Shown piece after piece: positions 27,222-36,953 of a DNA stretch of 64,000 nucleotides. The stretch spans positions 248,001-312,000 of the forward strand of contig BROI01000017.1 of NCBI GenBank assembly GCA_027923505.1. The letters are read 5' to 3'. Within the stretch, counting starts at the first letter, position 1; the number at the start of each line of letters is the position of its first letter. The notes under the pieces were generated by a model. That model did not search any database. It was not told the origin of the DNA and saw nothing but the letters and a program-made list of their open reading frames with translations. This DNA is from Mayamaea pseudoterrestris. Lineage: Eukaryota > Bacillariophyta > Bacillariophyceae > Sellaphorales > Sellaphoraceae. Position numbers and translations under genes: made by a program.

Positions 27222-28730
27222 TTAGTACTCATCCAAGCCAGCATCATCACCCGTCTCGGCACCAACCTCTTCATAATCCTTTTCCAAGGCGGCCAAATCT
27301 TCACGAGCTTCCGAAAACTCACCCTCCTCCATACCTTCTCCAACGTACCAGTGGACAAAGGCGCGCTTGGCGTACATCAAGTCGAACTTGTGGTCAATGC
27401 GCGACAAGGCTTCCGCAATGGCCGTCGTGTTGGCAACCATGCAAACAGCGCGCTTGACCTGCGCCAAGTCCCCGCCTGGAACCTGCTCGGGAGGCTGGTA
27501 GTTGATTCCGCACTTGAATCCAGTGGGGCACCAGTCGACAAACTGAATGGTGCGCTTCGTCTTGATGGTGGCAACCGCCGCATTCACGTCCTTCGGGACG
27601 ACATCACCGCGGTACATGAGGCAGCAGGCCATGTACTTGCCATGACGAGGATCGCACTTGGTCATCATGTTGCTTGGTTCAAAGACGCTGTTGGTGATTT
27701 CAGCTACCGTCAAGCTCTCGTGGTACGCCTTCTCCGCCGAGATGATGGGAGCATACGACGTCAACATGAAGTGAATGCGCGGGTAGGGGACCAAGTTGGT
27801 CTGGAACTCGGTAACGTCAACGTTGAGCGCGCCATCAAAGCGGAGCGAGGCCGTCAAACTCGAAATGACTTGCGCAATGAGACGGTTCAAGTTCTTGTAG
27901 GTGGGACGTTCAATGTCCAGGTTGCGGCGGGAGACGTCATACAAGGCTTCATTGTCGAGACAAAAGGTGCAGTCCGTATGCTCCAAGAGCGCATGCGTCG
28001 ACAAGACCGAGTTGTATGGCTCAACGACAGCCGTGGAAACCTGCGGCGACGGCGAGACGGCAAACGAGAGCTTGCTCTTGCGCCCATAGTCAACCGAAAG
28101 ACGCTCCAGCAAGAGCGATCCGAGACCAGATCCAGTACCTCCTCCAGTCGCATGAAAGACGAGAAACCCCTGCAAGCCAGTGCAGTTATCCGCAAGCTTG
28201 CGAATGCGGTCGAGGACAACGTCGACAATCTCCTTTCCGATGGTGTAATGACCGCGCGCATAGTTGTTGGCAGCGTCCTCCTTGCCATTGATAATCTGCT
28301 CGGGATGGTACAACTGCTTGTACTCTCCAGTGCGGACTTCATCACAGACCGTCGGTTCAAGATCAACGTAGACGGCGCGAGGAACGTGGCGGCCATTGTT
28401 TGTCTCGGAGAAGAACGTGTTGAACGAGTCATCGCTCATGTTCGCCTTGACGCTGTCGGTAGTCGTCAAGGTACCGTCCGGCATGATGCCGTGCTCGAGG
28501 CAGTAGAGCTCCCAGCACTGGTTTCCTGTCTGGATACCAGCCTGGCCGAGATGGATGGAGATACATTCTAGTAAACATGACGAGAGCAACGAGCGTGAGA
28601 GAGCGCAGCGTACCAAAGATGCGGCCAGTCTACGGCCACGAAAGCACCGACGCAAAAGACGATCAATCTTCGCTCAAATTTCTCCGCTCTAGCGCTCAAA
28701 ATTCTTTCATGACATTTACTTACCACGCAT
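27222..28730 (-). CDS. TUBA: Alpha-tubulin
   Basis: Two exons: a 7-base first exon (28730..28724, ATGCGTG) and 28567..27222. The 156-base GTAAGT-AG intron splits the N-terminal MREC between Arg and Glu. The joined protein is 450 residues, the standard length. It carries the tubulin signature GGGTGSG, the GTPase-activating catalytic glutamate region and a C-terminal DDAGLDEY with the detyrosinatable Tyr. The loop that normally holds acetylated Lys40 reads [15 protein letters not shown], so position 40 is Asp and the nearest lysine is at 43 in a loop two residues longer. It polymerises with beta-tubulin into spindle and cytoplasmic microtubules. The opposite strand has a long open frame over this gene, which is a shadow. 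Confidence 0.98.
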
Positions 28731-29032
28731 GATGAAAGAAAGGCAAGAGAAAGCGATCAAAGACTACAATAAAAGCTGCAACAATCGACTCTTCACGACA
28801 AAGAGAGATGTGGATATGCGCTGCGGCAACCGATTCCGCAACCCTAACTTGGCTGGAATACCCGGCCGGCGCGCCAATGGTTCGTCATTGCCCGGCTGGC
28901 GTGCCATTGATGAGCAGCCGGCCATGACACCGACGGGTTTTCGATGGATCAAGTCCGTCTTCCTCAGAATTCTTCGGACAATCTTTGATTGATGTTTGTT
29001 CGTCAAATCATGCAATCCTACTACTCACAATA
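28731..29032. promoter_or_regulatory. Divergent promoter, alpha-tubulin and lipid kinase-like genes
   Basis: 302 bases between opposite start codons. At about 28857-28925 there are two imperfect direct copies of a GC-rich element, CCGGCCGGCGCGCCAATGG and CCCGGCTGGCGTGCCATTG, each with an inverted-CCAAT-like ATTGGCGCGCC or CAATGGCACGCC core. It is a plausible shared activator site, inferred from repetition only. Confidence 0.4.
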
Positions 29033-29767
29033 ATGATTTACCAGCCTGCAAGCAGCACTATGATTCCTCCCACTCCTATTCTCTTTCGCGCTGGCACTGC
29101 CGCCGGTCTCTTGGTATTCTTGCAGTTTGTCTTGGCGAACACCAAGATGGAGAAGGCGAACCGCCGTAACCTTCAGCATTGGCTCACCGGCCAGGCCTTT
29201 TTGCTTGTGAGCTACGTATTGCCAATCAATGTTTGTGTGACAATGCTCTTTGCTTCGGCGGCACTTGTGTACTATTTGGAAGTATACCAGTCAAAGTTTT
29301 TTGTTAAACACTTTGGAGCGTTCTTGCGCAAGGAGGAAGCCGTTGGCGATTCAAGATCGGGAGCCTTTTACTTTTTGCTTGGAACTGCCGTCACGGCTGC
29401 TATTTTCCCAATCAATACAGCTCGATTTGCTCTTCAATGTCTCGCTACGGTTGATCCAGTCGCTAGCTACTTTGGTCGTCACGTCGAATCAAGTCGCATC
29501 AACCAGAACACAACCTTGGCAGGAAGCGCCGCTGGATTTGTCACGGCATGCGCGATTGGATGCTTCTACTTGGGCTTTGGAGAGGCATCTTGGGGCAAGA
29601 TTCTTGTTGGAGCGCTTACCTGCACCATTGTCGAGGGGTCGCCCTATGGAAATGACAATTTCATGATTCCAGTCTTGACGAGTCTTGTCATGGAGGCACC
29701 AAGCGTGCTGCAGTACAAGCGCATGGAGGCGGCCTTGTTGAACATCAAGCATTCGATCGTTGGGTAA
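29033..29767 (+). CDS. DGK1 / dolichol-kinase-like integral membrane kinase
   Basis: 244 residues from the ATG at 29033; a second ATG at 29060 is possible. Five to seven hydrophobic segments span the protein. The conserved core reads DPVASYFGRHVE, then NQNTTLAGSAAGFVTACAIG and CTIVEGSPYGNDNFMIPV. This is the arrangement of the CTP-dependent lipid kinases (yeast DGK1 and SEC59, plant phytol and farnesol kinases), which have D-P-x-A-x-x-x-G-x, a K-x-x-EGS-type motif and a final E-x-x-x-x-x-x-D-N. In this copy the Lys/Glu before GS is replaced by Thr/Leu-Ala (TTLAGS). It probably phosphorylates diacylglycerol, dolichol or a prenyl/phytyl alcohol; the substrate cannot be told. It shares a promoter with alpha-tubulin. 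Confidence 0.65.
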   Translation: MIYQPASSTMIPPTPILFRAGTAAGLLVFLQFVLANTKMEKANRRNLQHWLTGQAFLLVSYVLPINVCVTMLFASAALVYYLEVYQSKFFVKHFGAFLRKEEAVGDSRSGAFYFLLGTAVTAAIFPINTARFALQCLATVDPVASYFGRHVESSRINQNTTLAGSAAGFVTACAIGCFYLGFGEASWGKILVGALTCTIVEGSPYGNDNFMIPVLTSLVMEAPSVLQYKRMEAALLNIKHSIVG

Positions 29768-29884
29768 ACTGACGACGAATGAATGCTACGCTAATTAATG
29801 TTGTAATAATATACATATTATGAAACAGAAAATCATGTAATCGGTATCACAGTGCGCAGTAGTAGGTAGATGAGACGAAAATCT

Positions 29885-32800
29885 TTAGTAATCGTCGAGG
29901 CCCGCCAATGGAAAGGCTAACCCCACGAGTTCACCATTGGCATCGCACGAAATACCACTCCATTCGCAAATGTCCACGTCCATGTCTCCCCAGTGGCGCT
30001 GGGCGTCGGCGGGCCAAACATCCCCCTGCATAACCTCGAAGAAAATGGTCAAAATCTCCTCCGGACTGATCACTTGACAAGCGCTCTGAAAGCTTCCCAA
30101 GTACAACGTTGTTTCGCCCGGCGGGCACTTGACGCATGGTCCATACGTTTCCGAAGCATGGCCAGATGAATCGGCGTACGTTCCAAGTGGACAAAGTATG
30201 CCGTCGCAGCCATACTGCTTGGTGGCGCCGCCATTCACATTGGGGTTGGAACATAGACCACGAGGAATGGGATCGTAAAGCATGTTTCCGCCGAGTCGAA
30301 GGTCTTCAATTACTTGACTTGTCCCTAGCGATTGTGGCACAGTTCCATGTAGGTTGTTGTTGGATAGATCTATCCAGCTCATGCGAGGCAACTTGCCGAG
30401 CTCTGGAATCGTGCCCGAGAACATGTTTCCCTTCAAGTGTAGAATTTGGAGAGCATCAGCATTGAGAAGACTGTTCGGAATGGTTCCAGAGAATTGGTTA
30501 CTGAAGACGTCTTCAAAACAAAGGAAAATGAGAAGAGAGCGCCAAATAGAAATATTAACAGTAAGTCGCGACAAAGTAGCCTTACCGATTCGTTTCAAAA
30601 GCGAACAAGCTCCAAACTCATTTGGAAGCTGCCCCGTAAATTCATTATGATACGCCTCAAAGTTTTCAAGCTTTTTCATTTCACCAATTTCGGTTGGTAG
30701 TACGCCTTGAAGCATGTTTCGGGCAATCATGAGCTCCTTGACATTCGGCATTCGCGTTGGAGGCAGAGTCCCAGTGAACTTGTTGTTTGTAAGATGCAAA
30801 ATCTCCAACGAGCTCAGAGAGAAAAGCTCTGACGGGATCGTCCCACGCATTTGCGTATGGACAATTTTCAGTTGCTTCAGGTTTGTGAGTCGACTTAGCT
30901 CCGAGGGCAGAGTCCCTGTCATAAAGACACAGCTGGAAAGGTCCAAAGACTTCAAATTGGTGAGTTTGCCAATCTCAGTCGGTAGCGATCCGCGCAAAAA
31001 TTGCCGTCTGCTTAACTGCAGCACTTCGAGAGACTTGAGCTCGCCGATCTCGGCCGGTAGTCCTTTGCAGTAGCTGATCGGACCAGGCTTGCGGTTGCCA
31101 TCGGAGCACATGTTAGCGTTTGCCAAGTCTAGCTTCGTCACACGACCCTTGACACACTTTACACCCTCCAAATCACACTCATTGTAGGTCATGTTCGCCC
31201 AATGATGGTAGTTGGAGCCCCAGAAGCGCCCTAGCGTATCAATGTAAAGCATGCGCAGGACTTCACGAGGCGAAAGCACACCATCTCCGTCCAAATCGCC
31301 ATGAACATATTCGAGTCCCTCACAACTCGTACGCCCCAAGACCTGCGATATGGGAGGGTCTTGCAATTCGCCATTCTCAGTTGCTGGACATTGTCGACAG
31401 CAGGCATGAAGTGTGGCATGCCCGTGAATGTTGAAAGTGCCAGGGCGGCACAGTACGGCGTCGCACCCATTTTCCTGGTACAGCATACTTGTGGCAGTGG
31501 CTCCTTCTCCGCAAAAGAGGCCTGGAATTGTCCCAGTAAGTCTGATGAAGATAAATCCGGCTTGTGAGAGCAATGCATGACCTTCGGAAGGATGAGCGCA
31601 GATCACAAATTACTCACAAGTTGTCAGTGAAGTTAAATCGAAGATTTCGATTGAGTTGAAGCATTGTCGTTGGTATCGTGCCACGAAGATGATTGCCCAT
31701 TAGGTCAATGATATACACGGACGAAAGTGCTCCAATTTCATCTGGTATGGTACCAGTCAGCCGATTTTGGCCGACCATCAAGCTAAGTTAATTGGTTAGG
31801 CGATGCAGCGGACTTCACGTAATGTCAATAGCATGCGACGACTTACCTCGAAAGGCTCGACTTGAGTCCAGTAAACAATTCCGGAGGCAATGTTCCTGAG
31901 AGCTGATTGTCCGACAAGTGAAGCACGCGAAGGTTTGGTAGATCCGACCAATCCGATGCATTGTCTGCATCACTGCTCGGAAGCGTCCCCGTCAAGACAT
32001 TGTGCGAAAGCATCAACAGCTCAAGCTGTTCCTGGTCGAACATTTCGTCTGAAATGGTTCCGCGAATATAGTTATCCTCCAAGTTCACATCTATCAATCG
32101 CAATGGCAATAGTTGCGTGACCCGCTCCAACGTGTCATTTAAAAGGTTGGAGCCAGCATCAAGCATGTACAAATATGGCATATCTTGAAAGTCGTCTGGG
32201 ATAGTTCCACTGATAAAGTTGTTGCCCATGACGAGATATTGAAGGTTTGGAATGTGAGCAAGACTTGAAGGTAGCGAACCAGTCAGAAAATTGTCGGAAA
32301 CATCCAACACTTTGAGCACTTCCCAATCCTCGGAACCTTCAATGACTGGACCACTCAGCAAATTGTGGTTGACTCGAATCTCCTGCATGCGTTTCGAGGA
32401 TGCTAAAAAGTTTTCTGGAATACTGCCAGTTAGATTGTTTTCGCCAAGGTCAAAGTAGTATAGCGATTCGCTCATGTTTGAATATTCCGTTGGAATGGAT
32501 CCAAACAAGCGATTTCCGGCCAAATTCAATACGGCCAAGTGCCTCAACTCGGTCAAGGAGGCTGGAAGCGTGGCATGTAGATTGGCCTGTGTCAACTCTA
32601 GCCGCGTAACGACTTGGTAGACGGGCGGTTCGTCTGGTCGATGCAGCAAGTGGTGCTTGCTTGTGACGCGATGCTCGCAAAGGACGCCGCGAAATTGACA
32701 AGTATGTTTGGATTTGTCGTCAATGTTTGTCCACATATTGCTCCATGCTTCTGTGAAAAAGTCAACCAGAACTTTTCGCTCCAATGCTTCGACTTCAGTG

Positions 32801-33492
32801 GGAGGAAGGGGCGAGTCGGGCTGGAGCGCCGAGTCATCGTCGTCGTCAACATTGCCGTCATCGCAGCTTTGCTCGCATTCGTCCTTTGGTTCGTCCTCAA
32901 CAATTGTGTTGTCTTGCTTTCGATAAAAGAGACGTTCAACAATATTATGAACTGCTTGAGACATGCTAACAATAGGCTCGCCTTTCTCTTGATGTTGATG
33001 CTGAATGTACTCTTGAATGTCGTCTTCGCTAAGGAGGATCGTATCTCCATCCACCATGCTGCGAATGTTGACGTCATCATCACTGTCAAGCGTATCAGTA
33101 GCTTCAGGGTCTTCATCATCGTCATTGTTCGGTATGAATGCTGGTAAGAGTGCGTAAAAATCATGATTATGTTCGACCCAAACTTGTGCGTCGTGATCCA
33201 AGTACAAGGGAACAGTTTCGGTATCTAAATGTGCGTCATCAAACAAGTCCAAAAGAGCTTCTCGCAACTGATCCGCATCGGGTAAATCTTGTAGACTTGC
33301 TGGCCGGAGTCCATGGAGCGCCTCAGAAGCAGTTTCATCGCCGCAGGTCGAGTCGTCGCCGATATCTAATGTCATGCCGCTCATCGTTCCGTCATGGTCG
33401 AATGCTTCAGCGTCGCTCAGAAAGAAGCTGACAATGACGCAAAGCCAAATTAGGAATATAGATATTACACGGCGCGATCTACATGGTTTCAT
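29885..33492 (-). CDS. Large secreted leucine-rich-repeat protein
   Basis: Four exons, 33492..31847, 31782..31618, 31541..30586 and 30510..29885, with GT-AG introns of 64, 76 and 75 bases, give 1130 residues in frame. The start MKPCRSRRVISIFLIWLCVI is a signal peptide; upstream frame extension is ignored. Residues 30-290 are acidic and unstructured. The protein then repeats one architecture. There is a cap with a paired-Cys motif (HTCQFRGVLC), then plant-type LRRs (LxxNxLTGSIPxx) and a Cys module (GCDAVLCRPGTFNIHGHA). A second cap (NECDLEGVKC) is followed by more LRRs and another Cys module (GCDGILCPLGTYADSSGHAS). A third cap (ICEWSGISCDANGELVG) ends the protein after 15 residues. No membrane segment or kinase is present, so it is probably extracellular, for recognition or adhesion. 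Confidence 0.85.
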
Positions 33493-33707
33493 TGTAATGT
33501 AAACTGTGTATTTGTTGCATGAAGAGATCGTTGTATTGCTTGTTGCTGTGCTAGCTGATTGTTGGAGTGACGAGTTGTGCGAGGCACGAGATCTCGCGAT
33601 GTGCAAAGTGTCGCATAAGACCGGTACGACATGTTCTATTGCCGGTGCGATCTTACAGTCAAGTCGATTCGCCAAGCCATCATTCATCGCTTTTGTGACT
33701 GTCCAAC

Positions 33708-35048
33708 ATGATGTCTTCATCGCCCGATCAAAATCCTTTGACAAGATGGTCAAGTCCCCTGTATATCGCAGAGGAAGGTCTTCAGGTGAATATCCCTTGT
33801 GGAGGCTGGTATGGAATCTGTTTCGGATTTGCAGCAGATGAGTTAGAAGAGGCTGCATCTGCACATCAGCTGCTCGGCCACGAACAATGCTTTACACTTG
33901 ACGTAAACACCAGCCAGAACAACAATAATCAGTCCCCAATAAAAATGCACGAGCTTCCATTTCACATTGATGGCAAGGAAATCACGAGGGTGGATGTCGG
34001 CAAGCTCATGTATTTGGCCAAGGATTCGATCTTGACGATGCGACGCAGAAAGATTAACATTGAATCGCAATCACCACAAGCACTGGATCAAACACTGACA
34101 AATGATGAGCCCCCGCCTCTTTACTTTCGAGTCGTCCTTCAAAAGAACACTGATCGCTACATTTACGAACAAATGCCTCCAACTGGAACACTTGCGAAAA
34201 CCAACAAGACTCTGATTTGCGCGGCATGCTGCGCCAAAACCTTTGCCACGCTCCAGGCCGTTTTGACGCACTGTCACACGCAACATCCACTGCCACTCGA
34301 CCCAATGTGGACGACGCCTCTCAAAGTCGTTTATCAAGACACGTACATTGCAATCATTGTGAAACCACAAGGCATGGCAATCATGGGCGACAAGCATACG
34401 CTCGGCAAGAGTGACTTGCTACTGCCACTAGCCAATCCCAAGAAACGACATTTCGAGGAGAACGACGACGACGATATTCACTTGACAAAGCCACGCGTCG
34501 CGCATCGGTTGGATGCCGCAACGGGAGGTTTGGTGGTCGTTTGCAAAACGTACCAGTCGGAGCGCTTGGTCAAGGAAGCCTTTGAGAATCGGCACGTGAG
34601 CAAAACCTACCGAGCAGTCGTGGTTGGAAACGTGACGGCTGACGCTGGCGAATGCAGTCAGTTGTGCTCGGGCAAGGAGTCGCTGTCAAAGTGGAAGGTG
34701 CTGGATCGCGTCCGATCCGTCACGTACGAGTGGTTGACGGTGCTGGAGCTGCAACCAGTGACGGGGCGCATGCATCAACTCCGCAAGCATATGAAGTTGA
34801 TGAACCATCCCATTCTTGGCGACGCTCGCTACGGAGGAAAGGATGCACTTGTTAAGCGAAATCTCGAGCCGTATAGTCGCCTGTGTCTTTGGGCCATGAA
34901 AATATCCTTTCCTCATCCGAAAACGAAGCAAGTCATGACTTTTGAAATGGATGAACCAGAGTGGTTGACCTTTGTACTTGAGCATGAGCGAACGCAATGG
35001 AATGCAACGGACGGGCGAACTAATGGCGATAAGATTAATGACGAGTAG
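33708..35048 (+). CDS. RluA-family pseudouridine synthase with a C2H2-like zinc finger
   Basis: 446 residues, ATG at 33708, divergent from the LRR gene with 215 bases between starts. The synthase domain occupies about residues 200-425. The catalytic motif is HRLDAATGGLVVVCKT, with the essential Asp near residue 266, and later GRMHQLRKHM and HPILGDARYG are the usual RluA substrate-loop motifs. Upstream, residues about 165-190 read ICAACCAKTFATLQAVLTHC followed by HTQH, a C-x2-C ... F ... L-x-x-H-x4-H pattern that fits a C2H2 zinc finger. Residues 1-160 are unassigned. It converts a uridine of tRNA or rRNA to pseudouridine. There is no clear organelle signal, so cytosol or nucleus is likely. 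Confidence 0.88.
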   Translation: MMSSSPDQNPLTRWSSPLYIAEEGLQVNIPCGGWYGICFGFAADELEEAASAHQLLGHEQCFTLDVNTSQNNNNQSPIKMHELPFHIDGKEITRVDVGKLMYLAKDSILTMRRRKINIESQSPQALDQTLTNDEPPPLYFRVVLQKNTDRYIYEQMPPTGTLAKTNKTLICAACCAKTFATLQAVLTHCHTQHPLPLDPMWTTPLKVVYQDTYIAIIVKPQGMAIMGDKHTLGKSDLLLPLANPKKRHFEENDDDDIHLTKPRVAHRLDAATGGLVVVCKTYQSERLVKEAFENRHVSKTYRAVVVGNVTADAGECSQLCSGKESLSKWKVLDRVRSVTYEWLTVLELQPVTGRMHQLRKHMKLMNHPILGDARYGGKDALVKRNLEPYSRLCLWAMKISFPHPKTKQVMTFEMDEPEWLTFVLEHERTQWNATDGRTNGDKINDE

Positions 35049-35129
35049 TGCATCAAATATTGTAAACCACTTCTGCTGTCCCAATTCGTTAACAATGACT
35101 ACTATGATTTACTCGTATTCAAAGCCCGC

Positions 35130-35859
35130 CTAATGATGAGCAAAGGCCTCCTCGTCCGGAATGTGCAGCATCTTGAAAAAGAGTCCAAGATCCTTAATGT
35201 AGTAGGTATTGTCATCGTTGTTAATGGTGAACCAAAAGAGCGCATGCGACTCTGGGTCAACATATCCCACCTGTCGCGAGGCGCGTCGCGAGGGAACTAG
35301 AATAGGAGACGCAAAGGTTCCCGTTCCTTCCGGTGGAACTAGACCCAGGTCATTGTATCCGTCAATGTTGGCTTCCTCAAGCTCGTCCAAATCTCCAATA
35401 TTGTCAATGCCAATCTCGTCCATTTCCTTTCGGAGATCGGCGGGAACGAAATCAGGAATGTCTCCCTTCTTGAGCTTTCGGTCGCGGTCCGATGCAATGA
35501 GATTATCCGGCTCGCCGAGTCCAAGCATTTTGCCAAGTCCAAATGGCATTTTAAACGAGGACATGCTGCGGGCCGTCACGTCCAGCGTGCGCTTGTTGAC
35601 AAGCCTGGAGCTGCTGTTAACATGGAGGATAAATGGTAATTTTCAGTCAGATCACATTTAAAGGACAACAATTTCTTATTTGGACTCTTTTAATCAAAGC
35701 CAAGCCCGTTCCAATAGTATCAACTACCAAGCCTTTTGCATCGGCAGGTCAAGTGTGACGCAACTTGCAACGCACGCCAAAAAATACTTGTTGCAGCATA
35801 CTTTTCTCGGCTTTCTTAACGCATAACTGTTCTCACCTTCGTGCTAGAGTGGACCACAT
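35130..35859 (-). CDS. Cytochrome c oxidase subunit Vb-like, mitochondrial
   Basis: Two exons: a 23-base first exon (35859..35837) and 35613..35130, with a 223-base GTGAGA-AG intron, give 168 residues. The start MWSTLARSSSRLVNKRTLDV is a basic, Ser/Arg-rich, acid-free mitochondrial presequence that appears only after splicing, which supports this gene model. The C-terminal part (GTGTFASPILVPSRRASRQV, GYVDPESHALFWFTIN) follows the COX5b pattern GT ... P-x-LVPS-x4-R-x-VG. The zinc-binding cysteines of animal and yeast COX5b are absent, and the tail instead reads YYIKDLGLFFKMLHIP. It should sit on the matrix side of complex IV. Assignment rests on one short motif block; an unrelated mitochondrial protein is possible. 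Confidence 0.6.
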
Positions 35860-36185
35860 TGTTACTACTATAAACAGAACAAACTATCGATGGAGATATC
35901 AAGGAAACGATAGCAGCCACACACCTCCGCGGGACCGCTCCTACACGTCGATGACCACAGAAGAGCTTATTTCTTCGTTTACCCGACGCGCGACGGAACG
36001 CGGCGACGGTGAAGACTGACGACGACGAGGACTTGAAAACCGAACCAAGGTTCATTACTTGTGCGACATAAACCGGTACTGAAAGATGCCGCACCAAACG
36101 ACGACGACGAGAGCCATCGAACAATCACCCATCATAGCAATCAGCTTTGCTCCAAGCCTTTGAAACAAAGTCTCAACTATCAGCC
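35860..36185. promoter_or_regulatory. Divergent promoter, COX5b-like and proteasome beta-3 genes
   Basis: 326 bases separating two opposite start codons. It contains several GACGACGAC/CGTCG runs, but no recognised element or further exon. Confidence 0.4.
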
Positions 36186-36953
36186 ATGCCATCATTATAC
36201 ACCATTGTCAGAGATTCTTTCTTGTTAATTTTCTGCATTCAATTCTCACTCGCCCAAAGCGACGACCCAGCAACCTACAATGGCGGCAGCTGCTTGGCCA
36301 TGGCGGGCCGCGAGTGCGTTGCCCTTGCGGTGGATCAACGATTTGGAAGCGGACTGTCACTCGTCAATGTGCAACCAAGAACTGTCTTGCTGCCGTCATC
36401 TCGAGTCATGGTTGCCTTTACCGGACTACAAGGAGATGTGCAAACCTTGCAGCAGGAACTTGTCAACATGGTTGATGACAAGTATGCGAGAGGACTTGGA
36501 ATTGCCACAAAACACGCCATCTCTGTCAAGGCAATGTGCTCACTGACGAGTCATGTTTTGTATGCGAAGAAGAATGCGCCGTACTATGTTGAGCCAATTG
36601 TCATTGGTTTGATGGAACATGAAGATATTGTTGGTGGCAGCGTTGACAACGATGATTCTGCATCCCATGTTGAATCAAAAACCTGTCACCCTTATATCTG
36701 CTCCATGGATTGCATCGGAGCGCAGTCAACCACCGATACGTTTGCATGCTCGGGAGCGGCGACAAAGTCCTTGTATGGAACAGCTGAAGCTCTCTGGAAG
36801 CCAAACCTTTCACCCGACGAACTTGTACGAGTTTGCGCCAAGGCATTTACAAGTGCACTGGAACGAGATTGTCTTTCGGGATATGGTGCCATGATTTACC
36901 TGATAACCGCGAATGGCGTGACGGAATATGATGTGGCGAGTCGGAGTGATTGA
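36186..36953 (+). CDS. PSMB3: Proteasome subunit beta type-3 with signal-like N-terminus
   Basis: 255 residues from the ATG at 36186; the frame opens 39 bases earlier only with TTG. From residue about 30 the sequence matches the non-catalytic beta-3 subunit of the 20S core: YNGGSCLAMAGRECVALAVD, then FTGLQGDVQTLQQEL, PYYVEPIVIGL, CHPYICSMDCIGA, TFACSGAATKSLYGTAEALW and ALERDCLSGYGAMIYLI. Usual length is about 205, so two additions stand out: a roughly 15-residue acidic insert (HEDIVGGSVDNDDSASHVES) and an N-terminal extension, MPSLYTIVRDSFLLIFCIQF followed by SLAQS, that looks like a signal peptide. Catalytic Thr is not expected in beta-3. A proteasome subunit should not enter the ER, so the leader may be a misassigned start or mark a plastid or periplastid form. 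Confidence 0.85.
   Translation: MPSLYTIVRDSFLLIFCIQFSLAQSDDPATYNGGSCLAMAGRECVALAVDQRFGSGLSLVNVQPRTVLLPSSRVMVAFTGLQGDVQTLQQELVNMVDDKYARGLGIATKHAISVKAMCSLTSHVLYAKKNAPYYVEPIVIGLMEHEDIVGGSVDNDDSASHVESKTCHPYICSMDCIGAQSTTDTFACSGAATKSLYGTAEALWKPNLSPDELVRVCAKAFTSALERDCLSGYGAMIYLITANGVTEYDVASRSD

Noticed and set aside
27105-28571. A 488-codon open frame on the plus strand.
   Set aside because: It is fully antisense to alpha-tubulin, whose codon pattern opens the opposite strand. No domain is seen in it.
33493-33864. A 124-codon extension upstream of the LRR protein's signal peptide.
   Set aside because: It would bury the signal peptide and overlap the start of the pseudouridine synthase gene; the ATG at 33492 is preferred.
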